From positions 57,076 to 121,075 of the forward strand of contig JAMWDI010000002.1 of NCBI GenBank assembly GCA_023819375.1: 64,000 nt of DNA. Reading direction: 5' to 3'. The notes beneath the pieces were generated by a model. That model ran no database searches. It was not told where the DNA came from and saw only the letters and a list, made by a program, of their open reading frames with translations. The stretch comes from Candidatus Omnitrophota bacterium (GTDB taxonomy: Bacteria > Ratteibacteria > UBA8468 > B48-G9 > JAFGKM01). The translations under genes and the position numbers were made by a program. Of the stretch, positions 17,783-34,122 are shown in pieces (position 1 is the stretch's first letter; each line of letters starts with the position of its first letter).

Positions 17783-18940
17783 TCAAACAAAATTTAAAAT
17801 CAACTGTGAAAAATATTTAACTGAAAAAGGTAATATTCTTTCATCAATAGTAAATTTACTACTATGATTTACTCCACATTTTTTGCCTATTCCAATGAAA
17901 ATATAAACAGAAGGGACAATCTTAGAGTAAAAAGCAAAGTCTTCTCCACCCATAATTGGATGATATTTATAAAAATATTTTTTAGGTAAAATTTTTCTGC
18001 TTATTCTTTCTATCATTTCTGTAAGTTTAGAATCGTTTTTTACACTTGGAGAATAGCATTCATAAACCAATTTTGTTTTGCAATTGAAAGAAGAAGCAAC
18101 TTTTTGAGTCATATTTCTCATTTCTTTTTTTATTATATTTCTTGTTTTTTCAGACAATGTTCTCACTGTTCCTTCAATTTCAACTTTTTCTGGAATAATA
18201 TTAAAAGCCTCTCCACCATTTATTTTACAGATAGAAATAACTGCTGGATTTTCTATTATATTCAGTTTTCTACTTATTATCGTCTGGATTGCGTTAATTA
18301 TATATGAAGAGCAAACGATCGGATCATTTGTAAGATGTGGAGAACTTGCATGCCCTCCTTTCCCTTCAATTATTAATTTAAATCTATCTGTATTTGCCAT
18401 CACAGTCCCTTTTTCAATATATATCTTGTAAAGAGGAATTAAAGGATAAAAATGAAATCCTATCATATAATTTACATCTTCAAGGACTTTATCTTTTATA
18501 ATAGCAAAAGCGCCTCCTGGAGGTTTTTCTTCACAAGGTTGAAAAATAAATTTCACATTACATTTAAGATAATTTAAAAATTTTGATAATATTTTCGCAA
18601 TTCCAAGAAGAGTTGCCATATGACCATCGTGCCCACAAGCATGCATTATTCCCTCATTTCTTGATGAAAAATCAAGATTTGTTTCTTCTTTTATTGGTAA
18701 AGCATCCATATCTGCCCTTATTCCAATTGTAATCTTTGCTCCTTTATTTATATAACCTACAACCCCTGTCTTACCTTTCACTTCATAATTAATTCCTATA
18801 TCTTTTAAAACCTCCTGTATTTTCTCAGAAGTTTTAAATTCTTCAAATCCAAGTTCAGGATACATATGAAAAAATCTTCTCCACTCTATTATTTCGTTTT
18901 TTATCTTTTCTACTTCTTTCTCTATAGTTTTGTCAAACAT
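17783..18940 (-). CDS. M20 amidohydrolase (N-acyl amino acid or hippurate type)
   Basis: The 385-residue enzyme has the M20D motifs RADMDALPIKEET, MHACGHDGHMATLLG (Cys/His metal ligands), FIFQPCEEKPPGGA, GFHFYP and MGGEDFAFY. These bind the metal pair of N-acyl-amino acid or aminoacylase-like enzymes. The exact acyl substrate is not readable. It sits between mscS (3-base gap) and pal (44-base gap) in the same operon. Confidence 0.88.
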   Translation of the reverse strand: MFDKTIEKEVEKIKNEIIEWRRFFHMYPELGFEEFKTSEKIQEVLKDIGINYEVKGKTGVVGYINKGAKITIGIRADMDALPIKEETNLDFSSRNEGIMHACGHDGHMATLLGIAKILSKFLNYLKCNVKFIFQPCEEKPPGGAFAIIKDKVLEDVNYMIGFHFYPLIPLYKIYIEKGTVMANTDRFKLIIEGKGGHASSPHLTNDPIVCSSYIINAIQTIISRKLNIIENPAVISICKINGGEAFNIIPEKVEIEGTVRTLSEKTRNIIKKEMRNMTQKVASSFNCKTKLVYECYSPSVKNDSKLTEMIERISRKILPKKYFYKYHPIMGGEDFAFYSKIVPSVYIFIGIGKKCGVNHSSKFTIDERILPFSVKYFSQLILNFV

Positions 18941-18943
18941 TAA

Positions 18944-21484
<2,541 letters not shown>

Positions 21485-21488
<4 letters not shown>

Positions 21489-22753
21489 TCTTTCCCTTTT
21501 AATATTTCTCCATAGTATTTTGCAGTTTCACCAAGAATTTCTTCTATTCTTAAAAGTTGATTATACTTACATAATCTTTCAGATCTGCTTAAAGATCCAC
21601 TTTTTATCTGTCCAGCATTTGTTCCAACAGAAAGATCTGCAATAAAAGTATCTTCTGTTTCTCCACTTCTGTGAGAAATAATTGTTTTATATCCATTCCT
21701 TTTTGCAAGTTCTATTGTTTCAAGTGTTTCTGTAAGAGTTCCTATTTGATTTAATTTAATCAAAATTGCATTTGCCACTTTTTGTTTTATTCCTTCTTTT
21801 AATATTTCAGGATTTGTAACAAAAATATCATCTCCAACAAGTTGTATTTTTTTGCCAAGTTTCTCAGTTAATTTTTTCCAACCTTCCCAGTCATTTTCTG
21901 CAAGTCCATCTTCGATTGAGTAAACGGGATATTTTTCAATAATTCTTTCATAAAATTCAATTAAGTCGTCTGAATTAACCTTTTTACCTTCAAAATTATA
22001 TAAACCATTCTCATAGAAAGAAGAAGCAGCAGAATCAAGAGCAATTGAAATATGTTCTCCTGGAATATAACCTGCTTTTTCTATCGCAGTTATTATCAAT
22101 TGAATTGCTTCTTCATTTTTATTTAAATTTGGAGCAAAACCTCCTTCATCTCCAACAGATGTTGAATATCCTTTTTCTTTTAAAATTTTTTTAAGATACT
22201 GAAAAACTTCTGCAACCATTTTATATCCCTCTGAGAAACTCTCTGCCCCAATAGGTGCTATCATGAATTCCTGTATGTCAAGATTATTATCTGCATGAAG
22301 TCCTCCATTTATAACGTTACATAATGGAACCGGCATAATATTTGCATAAATTCCGCCTATGTAAAAATAAAGAGGGATATCTAAAAGATTAGAAGCGGCA
22401 CGAGCAACTGCTAAACTTACTCCTAAAATTGCATTTGCTCCAAGACGAGATTTATTTTTTGTCCCATCAAGTTCAATCATTTTGTAATCTATTTTTCTCT
22501 GTTCAAAAACATTTTCCCCTTCAACTTCAGGGCCTATAATCTCATTTATATTTTTAATTGCTTTTTCAACATCTTTCCCAAGAAAATCTTTTCCCCCATC
22601 TCTTAATTCAAGTGCTTCTCTTTCTCCTGTGGAAGCACCGGAAGGAACCGAGGCTCTACCAATTATTCCACCCTCCACCATAACCTCAACTTCTACTGTG
22701 GGATTTCCTCTTGAATCAAGAATTCTTCTTCCATAAACATTTATTATTTCCAC
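21485..22753 (-). CDS. eno: Enolase
   Basis: The 422-residue enzyme interconverts 2-phosphoglycerate and PEP. Visible are the [15 protein letters not shown] loop, [12 protein letters not shown], the metal ligands [10 protein letters not shown] / [14 protein letters not shown] / [10 protein letters not shown], and the signature [14 protein letters not shown] followed by [15 protein letters not shown]. It is the second gene of an operon starting at a HAD gene. Length and motifs are standard. Confidence 0.97.
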
Positions 22754-22784
22754 CTTTGCCTCCTTTTTTTAAAGATTATAACTT

Positions 22785-23441
22785 TTAAATTAGTTTATTA
22801 TCAATTAAAAAATTTTTCAATTTAAAAAGATTTTCAAAAATCAAAACTTCATTTATATTTTCAAAATCTTTCTTATCCGAAACGCCTGTAAGAACGATAA
22901 AAGTATCAATTCCTGCATTTTTACCTGCCAAATAATCAATCATCATATCGCCAACATAAAAAACGTCATTTTTTTTAAATTTAAATTCTTCTATTATTTT
23001 TAAAATCATTTCTGGATCCGGTTTTATTTTCCTCACATCATCAGCACATACTAAAAAATCAAAAAAATTTTTAAGTTTTGTCTCTTCTAAAAGTGGTATA
23101 AGAGAAAATCTTGATCTATTTGTTGCAAGAGCAATTTTTATATTTCTTCTCTTAAGTTCTTCAAATAAATCAAAAGTTCCATCAATCACTTTTACATTAC
23201 CTTTTAAAAATCTTAAATAATTTTCCCTATAAAGTGTATGGGATAATTTAATAATTTCTTCATCTTTAAAAAGATTACTCATAAGTTTTAAATCACCACT
23301 TCCTACTGCTTTTTTAACTGTCAGATAGTCAAATTTTTTCAGATTTAATTTATCACAAATGAATGAAATTGTTTCATATATTGAATCAAAAGCATCTACT
23401 ATTGTTCCATCAAGATCAAAAATTGCAAGTTTTTTGAGCAA
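22785..23441 (-). CDS. HAD-family phosphatase (phosphoglycolate phosphatase-like)
   Basis: Of 218 residues, motif I is FDLDGTIVDAFDS (residues 8-20), motif II ALATNRS, motif III KPDPEMI and motif IV VGDMMIDYLAGKNAG. The helical cap lies between motifs I and II, as in Gph/PgmB-like C1 HAD enzymes. The start is a TTG with AAAGGAA upstream. It leads the operon of enolase, division and envelope genes. The substrate is unknown. Confidence 0.82.
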   Translation of the reverse strand: MLKKLAIFDLDGTIVDAFDSIYETISFICDKLNLKKFDYLTVKKAVGSGDLKLMSNLFKDEEIIKLSHTLYRENYLRFLKGNVKVIDGTFDLFEELKRRNIKIALATNRSRFSLIPLLEETKLKNFFDFLVCADDVRKIKPDPEMILKIIEEFKFKKNDVFYVGDMMIDYLAGKNAGIDTFIVLTGVSDKKDFENINEVLIFENLFKLKNFLIDNKLI

Positions 23442-23463
23442 TTCTATTTCCTTTTAAAAAAGT

Positions 23464-23492
23464 ATCTTACACTAAACTTTTTAAAGTTTCAA
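23464..23492 (-). promoter_or_regulatory. Promoter for the HAD-eno operon
   Basis: On the minus strand TTGAAA (23492-23487), 17 bases, TAAGAT (23469-23464), ending 23 bases before the TTG start at 23441. Confidence 0.6.
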
Positions 23493-23523
23493 ATGTCTAA
23501 ATTATTAGAAAAGGAGAAAAATT

Positions 23524-23913
23524 ATGAAAAATCTAATAAAAATTTTCACATTATTGATCTTAAATTTAGGAATTCTGGTAAATAATGCTTTTTCTCAAGA
23601 GAAAAATTTACCTTCTTTAAGGGAAAAAACAGAATTTAATGTTCCAGTGAAAAAAAGGGATCCAATTCTAAAAACCTTAAAAGAAGTGATGGAAACCAGA
23701 AAAAAAATGCGAGAAATTGAAAGGCAAACAATTGAAAATGATCCTGAATTAAAAACAGATTTTGAAAAATTAATAGAATTAAAAAGACAGATGAGACTGA
23801 AACTTGAGGAAAAATTAAAAGATAATATAGAGTATCAAAATTTGAAAAAGAAGTTAAAAGAAATTGAAGAAAGAATAAAAGAGAATATTAAAAGAAAGGA
23901 GGTGGAAAAATGA
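23524..23913 (+). CDS. Small secreted coiled-coil protein, copy 1
   Basis: The 129 residues start with a Sec signal (about 1-24, ending NAFSQ). The rest is highly charged and helical. A motif TIENDPELK is followed by KLKDNIEYQNLKKKL, and the same motif occurs in the next gene, so the two are a tandem duplication. The family resembles Spy/CpxP-like periplasmic helical proteins in size and charge only; function unknown. An AAAGGAG site precedes the ATG. Confidence 0.7.
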   Translation: MKNLIKIFTLLILNLGILVNNAFSQEKNLPSLREKTEFNVPVKKRDPILKTLKEVMETRKKMREIERQTIENDPELKTDFEKLIELKRQMRLKLEEKLKDNIEYQNLKKKLKEIEERIKENIKRKEVEK

Positions 23914-24266
23914 AAAAAATAATGTTAGGATGTTTGTTAACATTTTTATTCTTTGGAGTTAGTCAAATTACTCTGAATTCACAAGAGAGACGAGAAAGAC
24001 CTCAATTTCAAAGAGAAGGGGGTCTTTTCGGAGAAGGTTTTGAAATAAGACAAAAAATGAGAGAAATTGAAAAACAAACGATTGAAAATGATCCTGAATT
24101 AAAAAAACTTGATGAACAAATTAAATCTTTGCAAAAGCAGTTTACAGAAAAGTTACAGCAAAAACTTAAAGATAATGCAGAATATCAAGAATTAAAACAG
24201 AAACTTGAAAGATTACAACAGCAGTGGAGAGAAAGGAGAAGGGAAAGACAACAAGAAGAAGATTAA
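23910..24266 (+). CDS. Small secreted coiled-coil protein, copy 2
   Basis: The 118-residue paralogue of the preceding gene overlaps it by four bases and has a GGAGG site before its ATG. It has a signal peptide (about 1-24), a short Arg/Gly-rich stretch, the shared TIENDPELK motif and KLKDNAEYQELKQKL, then a Gln/Arg-rich helix ending RRRERQQEED. It is more basic and Gln-rich than copy 1, so the pair has diverged. A strong terminator follows. Confidence 0.7.
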   Translation: MKKIMLGCLLTFLFFGVSQITLNSQERRERPQFQREGGLFGEGFEIRQKMREIEKQTIENDPELKKLDEQIKSLQKQFTEKLQQKLKDNAEYQELKQKLERLQQQWRERRRERQQEED

Positions 24267-24275
24267 AAATTGAAA

Positions 24276-24309
24276 GGGGCTATCTTTAAGGTAGCCCCTT
24301 TTTTTCTTT
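24276..24309 (+). terminator. Rho-independent terminator
   Basis: A 9-base-pair stem (GGGGCTATC / GGTAGCCCC, 24276-24284 and 24290-24298) with loop TTTAA is followed by a run of T. It ends the two-gene secreted-protein operon. It is the clearest terminator in the window. Confidence 0.93.
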
Positions 24310-24337
24310 TTTAAAAATTTATGATATTATTTTTTAA

Positions 24338-28171
<3,834 letters not shown>

Positions 28172-28175
<4 letters not shown>

Positions 28176-28669
28176 TTCTTAGAATTTTTAATAAGTTTAT
28201 CAATTTTATCTTGATAGTACCTTTTTTCTTCTTCACCTGCATAATCAATTATCAAAATCCCATTCAAATGATCAATTTCATGTTGAAAACATCTAGATAA
28301 CAATTCTTTCCCTTCTATTATTATCTCTTTTCCGTCTTCATTTAAACCTTTTATAACAGTTATTTTAGGTCTTTCAATTGTAAAATATATCTCAGGAAAA
28401 CTTAAACAACCTTCAAGGTCAACATAACTACTGATTTCCTCAACAATTTCAGGATTGATAATTGTCCCTAAAATCTCCTTTTCCTTATCATAAAAAATGA
28501 AAATTCTTTTTAAGACTCCAACCTGTGGTGCTGAAAGTCCTACTCCTTTAACGTATAAAAGAGTTTCTTTCATTGACTTTATCAATTCATGGATTTTCCC
28601 ATCTATATTATCTACAGGACTTGATTTTTTTCTTAATATTTCCTCTCCAAATTTTCTTATTCTTCTCAT
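28172..28669 (-). CDS. def: Peptide deformylase
   Basis: It removes the formyl group from new proteins. All three metal motifs are present: GVGLSAPQVG, EGCLSFP and QHEIDHLNGIL. I choose the ATG at 28669, which begins MRRIRKFGEEIL at the usual N-terminus; an upstream in-frame start adds 13 residues that overlap thiC. This gives 165 residues. The stop overlaps the nadB start (ATGA). Confidence 0.92.
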
Positions 28670-28670
28670 C

Positions 28671-29960
28671 TTAACAAAATATTTTAACTCCAAGATATTT
28701 TTCAACAATTTTTATAGCACAATATTTTCCACACATAGTACAAACATCTTTTTCTTTGAGAGTAAATTTATTTCTTAATTTGTCAAATCTCTCTTTGTCA
28801 ATCGCAAGTTCTCTCTCTTTTTCCCAGTCCCTTTTTGCTCTGTAAATATCCATTATAAAGTCCTTTTCAATTTCACTTTTTATTCCTTTTCCTATATCTC
28901 CAACATGCGCTGCTATCTTTGCAGCAATAACACCTTCTTTTACCTCTTCAATACCTGGTAAAGATAAATGCTCACTCGGAGTAACGTAACATAGAAAATC
29001 TGCTCCCTTCCACGCTGCAATTGCACCACCAATTGCAGAAGTTATATGATCATAACCAGGTGCAATATCAGATACAACTGGACCTAAAACATAAAAAGGT
29101 GCTCCATTACATATTTTTTTCTCAAGATAAACATTAGTTTCAATTTCATTTATAGGTATATGTCCAGGCCCTTCAATTATAACTTGAACATCATTTTCCC
29201 AGGCATATTTTGTTAATTCTCCTAAGGTAAGTAATTCCTCTATTTGTGAAATATCCGTTGAATCAATTATGCCACCAGGTCTTAATCCATCTCCTAAACT
29301 CAAAACAAGATCATATTTTTTAGCAATTTCTATCAATCTATCGTAATTTTTATAAAGAGGATTTTCCTTTTCATTAACTATCATCCAAGATATTAAAAAA
29401 GCCCCTCCTCTACTTACAACAAGTGATTTTCTTGGATTTTTTCTTAATCTTTCAATTGTTTTTAAGTTGACACCAGAATGAACAGTAATAAAACTTACTC
29501 CATCTTCTGCATGTTTTTCTATAACTTCAAATATTTTTTCTTCATCCATTTTGACCAAAGCACCCTTGTTTTCAATTGACTCTATTACTGCTTGATAAAT
29601 AGGAACAGTTCCAACCGGAACATTGCTTGTCTTTATTATCTTCCTTCTTATCTCATCAATATTCCCACCAGTACTTAAATCCATAACAGTATCAGTTCCA
29701 TATTTTTCAGCAACTTCAAGTTTTCTCATTTCTAAATCAATATCACAAACTTCTGGAGATGTCCCAATATTAGCATTTACTTTTGTTCTCAAACCCTCAC
29801 CAATACCAAGAACGTCATCTTTATGTTTTAAAATCACTACTTTACCTTCAGCAATTTTTTTTGCAAGTTCTTCTTTATCAATCCCTTCTTTTTCTGCTAT
29901 TTTTTTAACTGCTTCACTTATTAAACCTTTTCTTGCAATTTTCTTCTCAAGTTCTTTCAT
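28671..29960 (-). CDS. thiC: Phosphomethylpyrimidine synthase
   Basis: The 429-residue radical SAM enzyme makes the thiamine pyrimidine from [17 protein letters not shown] [35 protein letters not shown] and [14 protein letters not shown] are family-specific. The C-terminal cluster motif CTMCGKYC is present, the short form seen in clostridial and archaeal ThiC. It starts inside the end of ilvD, so no TPP riboswitch fits in front of it. Confidence 0.95.
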   Translation of the reverse strand: MKELEKKIARKGLISEAVKKIAEKEGIDKEELAKKIAEGKVVILKHKDDVLGIGEGLRTKVNANIGTSPEVCDIDLEMRKLEVAEKYGTDTVMDLSTGGNIDEIRRKIIKTSNVPVGTVPIYQAVIESIENKGALVKMDEEKIFEVIEKHAEDGVSFITVHSGVNLKTIERLRKNPRKSLVVSRGGAFLISWMIVNEKENPLYKNYDRLIEIAKKYDLVLSLGDGLRPGGIIDSTDISQIEELLTLGELTKYAWENDVQVIIEGPGHIPINEIETNVYLEKKICNGAPFYVLGPVVSDIAPGYDHITSAIGGAIAAWKGADFLCYVTPSEHLSLPGIEEVKEGVIAAKIAAHVGDIGKGIKSEIEKDFIMDIYRAKRDWEKERELAIDKERFDKLRNKFTLKEKDVCTMCGKYCAIKIVEKYLGVKIFC

Positions 29961-31612
29961 TCAAGTATACCCCCTGTATTTGCTGATTTTACAAGTTTAG
30001 AATATTTCAAAAGAACTCCCTTTAAATCTTTTTTTAAAATTTTCATTTCTTTTTTTCTATTTTCAAGTTCTTTTTCACTGATATGAATTTCAAGTTTTCT
30101 ATTTGGAATATCAATTTCTATTAAATCTCCATCTTTCACATATGCTATTGGACCTCCCTCTGCTGCTTCTGGACTCACATGCCCTATACACGGACCTCTT
30201 GTCCCACCAGAAAATCTGCCGTCTGTTATCAAAGCAACTTTTTCATCAAGCCCCTTCCCACTTATCGCAGAAGTTATTGACAACATCTCTCGCATTCCTG
30301 GCCCTCCTTTAGGTCCTTCGTATCTTATAATTATAACCCCTTCTTTTATTTTACCTTCAATTACTGCTTTCATAGCATCTTCTTCACAATCAAAAACAAC
30401 TGCCTTACCTTTAAATTTTAACATGGTTTCTTTTACAGCAGATTGTTTAACCACTGCTCCTTCAGGAGCAAGAGAACCTTTTAATATTGCAATTCCTCCT
30501 TCTTTCATATAGGGGTTTTCAACACTTCTTATTACATTTCTATCATAAATTTCTGCTTTTCTTATTATTTCCCCTATTTTTTCTCCACTTACAGTTAAAC
30601 AATCTTCTTCTATCAATCCCTTTTTACTTAGTTCTTTCATAACGGCAGAAATACCACCTGCTCTATCAAGATCTTGAATATGTTGACTTGAAGCAGGTGA
30701 AAATTTACAAATATTTGGAGTCTTTCTACTCATAACATCAAAAATTTCAAGGTCAAGTTTTATTCCTGCTTCATTTGCAATTGCAGGTAAATGCAAAACT
30801 GTATTTGTTGAAGCACCTATCGCCATATCAACGACAATAGCATTTTTAAAACTCTCAAATTTAACAATATCCCTTGGTTTTAAATTATTTTTAACAAGGT
30901 CTACAATTTTCATTCCAGTATATTTTGCTAATCTTATTCTTCGAGCATCTACTGCTGGAATTGTTCCATTTCCAGGTAATGATAAACCAAGTGATTCCGA
31001 AATGCAATTCATTGAATTAGCAGTGAACATTCCTGCACAACTTCCTGCTCCTGGACATGCTCTTTCTTCAATTAATTTTAGTTCCTTCTCATCAATTTCT
31101 TTATTTAAAAATTTCCCTACCCCTTCAAAAACACTTATTAAATCTATTTCTTTGCCATCTGGCAAAATACCGCAGAGCATAGGTCCACCACTTATAAAAA
31201 TACCTGGAATATTAATTCTCAAAAGAGCCATGAGCATACCTGGCACAATTTTATCACAACTTGCAACCATAACTATTCCATCAAACTGATGGGCTTTACA
31301 CATTATTTCAATACTATCAGCAATTATGTCTCTTGAAACCAGACTATATTTCATGCCTTCATGTCCCATTGCAATTCCATCACAAACACCAATAACTCTA
31401 AATTCTATTGGTGTTCCTCCTGCTAATCTTATTCCTGCTTTAACTGCTTCTGTAATTTTATCAAGATGAATATGTCCTGGAATTATTTCATTCCCAGAAT
31501 TGGCAATTCCAATTATAGGTTTTTCTATTTCTTCATCTGTCAAACCAATTGCTTTTAATAAACTTCTATGAGGAGCCCTTAAATATCCCTTTTTAATATT
31601 ATCACTTATCAT
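29957..31612 (-). CDS. ilvD: Dihydroxyacid dehydratase
   Basis: It makes the keto acids of valine, leucine and isoleucine. I choose the ATG at 31612 because AAAGGAGG precedes it and [19 protein letters not shown] is the usual N-terminus; an 18-residue upstream extension is probably not translated. Fe-S and active-site motifs include [29 protein letters not shown] and [24 protein letters not shown] split around the Ser/Gly core. About 551 residues. First gene of a five-gene operon with its own strong promoter. Confidence 0.95.
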   Translation of the reverse strand: MISDNIKKGYLRAPHRSLLKAIGLTDEEIEKPIIGIANSGNEIIPGHIHLDKITEAVKAGIRLAGGTPIEFRVIGVCDGIAMGHEGMKYSLVSRDIIADSIEIMCKAHQFDGIVMVASCDKIVPGMLMALLRINIPGIFISGGPMLCGILPDGKEIDLISVFEGVGKFLNKEIDEKELKLIEERACPGAGSCAGMFTANSMNCISESLGLSLPGNGTIPAVDARRIRLAKYTGMKIVDLVKNNLKPRDIVKFESFKNAIVVDMAIGASTNTVLHLPAIANEAGIKLDLEIFDVMSRKTPNICKFSPASSQHIQDLDRAGGISAVMKELSKKGLIEEDCLTVSGEKIGEIIRKAEIYDRNVIRSVENPYMKEGGIAILKGSLAPEGAVVKQSAVKETMLKFKGKAVVFDCEEDAMKAVIEGKIKEGVIIIRYEGPKGGPGMREMLSITSAISGKGLDEKVALITDGRFSGGTRGPCIGHVSPEAAEGGPIAYVKDGDLIEIDIPNRKLEIHISEKELENRKKEMKILKKDLKGVLLKYSKLVKSANTGGILE

Positions 31613-31637
31613 AAATTTGCCTCCTTTTGCTTCAAAA

Positions 31638-31666
31638 ATAATATAGTAAAAAAGATGAGATGTCAA
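31638..31666 (-). promoter_or_regulatory. Promoter for the ilvD operon
   Basis: On the minus strand TTGACA (31666-31661), 17 bases, TATTAT (31643-31638). The transcript would start about 18 bases before the chosen ATG, just ahead of the AAAGGAGG site, which supports the shorter IlvD start. Confidence 0.75.
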
Positions 31667-31676
31667 TTAAAGAAAA

Positions 31677-32864
31677 TTAAAATTTAAAAAGTATTGTTGG
31701 AAGAAATCTTTCCTGATTTGGCGTATCTAAAAACCCTTCATTTGTCCCCCAGTAATAAAGAATACCATTTTTTGATAAAGCAACTGAATAACTTCCAGAA
31801 GCAGAAATTTTGACAATATCTTTTAAAATTTTTCCATTGTAATTTACTGCAATTGGAATATTTATTCTTTTAATAATATTATTTCCAAGTTGTCCATGTT
31901 TATTACTACCAAAAATAAAAACATATCCATCTTTATTAAGAAGAATTGTATGATTTCTGCCAAGAGAAATCTCAACTATATTTTTTATAAATTTATCTCC
32001 ATTTTCATCTTTTACAAAAGTAGGAATATTTTTATTTTCATAAGTCCCATCTCCTAATTGTCCTTTCCAATTCTTTCCCCACATTAAAACATATCCATCA
32101 GAAGTAATTGCACCACTATGAAATGCTCCACATTCAATCTTTTTAATATTTTTTAAATATCCAGAACCATTAAAGTTTTTAACTTTTACAGGAAAATATC
32201 TATTTCGGTAGGTTCCATCTCCAAGTTGTCCAAATTGATTATCTCCCCAAGCAAAAACAGTTCCATCTTTTGCAAGTGCTAAACAATGAAATGCTCCTGC
32301 TTTTATATCAACAATATCTTTTAAAAAACCTATGCCATTTGAATTTTTAACAGGTAAAGGATAATTTCTATTTTCTTTTTTACCATCTCCTAATTGTCCA
32401 CATTTATTTTCTCCAAAAGCCCAAACTGTCCCATCTTTTTTCAAAATAACTGAAAAATCCCAACCACAAGCAACTTTTACAGCATCTCTGAAAAATTTTA
32501 GATTTTTTTCTCTAACTATAACAGGAAAGTCAAAATTTTCATTACTAAAATTTCCAAGTTGTCCAGAAAAATTTCCCCCAAAAGATAAAACAATACCATC
32601 TTTTCTTATACAAAGAGAATGAATATCTCCTGCTCCAATATCAATAATGTCTTTTAAAAATTCAATTTTAACTGGTTTTATTATATTTTTCGTTGTTCCA
32701 TTACCAATCTGGCCTGCATTATTCCATCCAAATCCCCAAACTTCTCCATTTTTTAAAAGTATTAAAGTGTGCGATTTGCCACTAACAATTTTCTGAATTT
32801 CATGAGAAAAACCAAAATTGACAACGTTAATTACAACAAATTTTATAAGTATTAATTTTTTCAT
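31677..32864 (-). CDS. Secreted RCC1-repeat beta-propeller protein
   Basis: The 395 residues begin with a short Sec signal (about 1-20). Seven RCC1-type repeats follow, each with a core like GxxHTLALxKDGxVxxWGxNxxGQLGDGT, for example VWAFGENKCGQLGDG and VFAWGDNQFGQLGDGT. Such repeats fold into a seven-bladed propeller. Bacterial versions are mostly surface or secreted proteins of unknown role. It is a single gene, divergent from the Gfo/Idh gene. Confidence 0.88.
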   Translation of the reverse strand: MKKLILIKFVVINVVNFGFSHEIQKIVSGKSHTLILLKNGEVWGFGWNNAGQIGNGTTKNIIKPVKIEFLKDIIDIGAGDIHSLCIRKDGIVLSFGGNFSGQLGNFSNENFDFPVIVREKNLKFFRDAVKVACGWDFSVILKKDGTVWAFGENKCGQLGDGKKENRNYPLPVKNSNGIGFLKDIVDIKAGAFHCLALAKDGTVFAWGDNQFGQLGDGTYRNRYFPVKVKNFNGSGYLKNIKKIECGAFHSGAITSDGYVLMWGKNWKGQLGDGTYENKNIPTFVKDENGDKFIKNIVEISLGRNHTILLNKDGYVFIFGSNKHGQLGNNIIKRINIPIAVNYNGKILKDIVKISASGSYSVALSKNGILYYWGTNEGFLDTPNQERFLPTILFKF

Positions 32865-32907
32865 ACCCTTCTTTTTTAGACGTTTAAAATAAAATTTTGG
32901 TTTATTT

Positions 32908-32936
32908 TTGACATTTAAAATTTTTTATGTTTTAAT
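32908..32936 (+). promoter_or_regulatory. Promoter for the Gfo/Idh gene
   Basis: TTGACA (32908-32913), 17-base spacer, TTTAAT (32931-32936), then AAAGGAGG (32953-32960) before the ATG at 32967. Confidence 0.75.
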
Positions 32937-32966
32937 TTAAAACCAGCCAAACAAAGGAGGAAAAAA

Positions 32967-34118
32967 ATGGAAAAAGTCAGGATAGGAGTTATTGGAGTAG
33001 GAGGAATGGGATACGCTCATTGTAAAAGTGTAAAATTGATTGAAAATGCAGAATTAACCTGTGTTTCTGATGTAGATGAAAATGTTGCAAAAGAAAGAGG
33101 GGAAGAATTTGGGGTTAAATACTTTACAGATTATAAAGATTTAATTAAAAGCGGATTATGTGATGCAGTAATAGTTGCAACTCCACATTGGTTTCATCCT
33201 GAAATAAGTATCTTTGCATTTGAGAATGGTCTCCATGTTTTAAGTGAAAAACCAATAGCAGTTAAAGTATCTGATGCAGATAAAATGATAGAAGCAGCTA
33301 AAAAATCTGGTAAGGTTTTTTCTATAATGTTCCAAAGAAGAACAGAACCAGTATTTAAAAAAGCGATTGAAATTGTTAAAAGTGGTAAAATTGGTGAAAT
33401 TCAAAAAGCAGTTTGTATTGATCCGTGGTATAGGACACAGGCATATTATGATAGTGGAATATGGAGAGCAACTTGGGTAGGAGAAGGTGGAGGGGTAATA
33501 ATAAATCAAGCTCCCCATACGATTGATTTATTTACACAACTTGCTGGTCTTCCCAAAAAAATAGAAGCAAAAACAAGAGCAAAATTACATGATATTGAAG
33601 TAGAAGATGAAGTTAGTGCTTTTCTTGAATATGAAAATGGCGCCTGGGGATGGTATTATACCTCTACCTGTGAACCTGTTGGTCCATTTCATCTTGAGAT
33701 AACTGGGGATAAAGGAAAGTTAATTATTAGAGGAAGTACATTAACTTTTTATTCATTTGAATATCCTATTTCAGAATTTACCAAAAAAGCACCTGATATG
33801 TGGGCATCTTTAAAATACACAGAAGAAAAAATTGAGATAACTTCAAATGTTGAAACAGGGCATATAGTAATCATCAAAAATTTTGTGAGAGCAATTTTAT
33901 ATGGAGAAGAATTGATTGTTAAAGGAGAAGAAGGTTTAAATAGTGTAGAATTTTTAAATGCCTGTATTCTCTCAGGAAAAAAAGAAAAACCTGTTGAACT
34001 ACCAGTAAATAGGAAAGAGTATGACGAATTGATGGAAGAGTTGAAAAAATCTTCTAAACCCAAAAAGGTTGTAAGAGTTCAAAGAATTACAGATCCAAAC
34101 ATTGCAAAGAAAATTTAA
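32967..34118 (+). CDS. Gfo/Idh/MocA oxidoreductase 1
   Basis: The 383-residue NAD(P)-dependent sugar or inositol dehydrogenase-like enzyme has the Rossmann motif GVIGVGGMGYAH (residues 6-17), ATPHWFHPEI and the active-site EKP in VLSEKPIAV. The C-terminal domain has GGGVIINQAPHTIDLF with the catalytic His. It is transcribed alone and meets gdhA head-on. The substrate is not readable. Confidence 0.88.
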   Translation: MEKVRIGVIGVGGMGYAHCKSVKLIENAELTCVSDVDENVAKERGEEFGVKYFTDYKDLIKSGLCDAVIVATPHWFHPEISIFAFENGLHVLSEKPIAVKVSDADKMIEAAKKSGKVFSIMFQRRTEPVFKKAIEIVKSGKIGEIQKAVCIDPWYRTQAYYDSGIWRATWVGEGGGVIINQAPHTIDLFTQLAGLPKKIEAKTRAKLHDIEVEDEVSAFLEYENGAWGWYYTSTCEPVGPFHLEITGDKGKLIIRGSTLTFYSFEYPISEFTKKAPDMWASLKYTEEKIEITSNVETGHIVIIKNFVRAILYGEELIVKGEEGLNSVEFLNACILSGKKEKPVELPVNRKEYDELMEELKKSSKPKKVVRVQRITDPNIAKKI

Positions 34119-34122
34119 AAAT

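Noticed and set aside
29961..31676. A TPP or other riboswitch for thiC or ilvD
   Set aside because: thiC starts inside ilvD, and only about 20 bases lie between the ilvD promoter and start, too short for a riboswitch.
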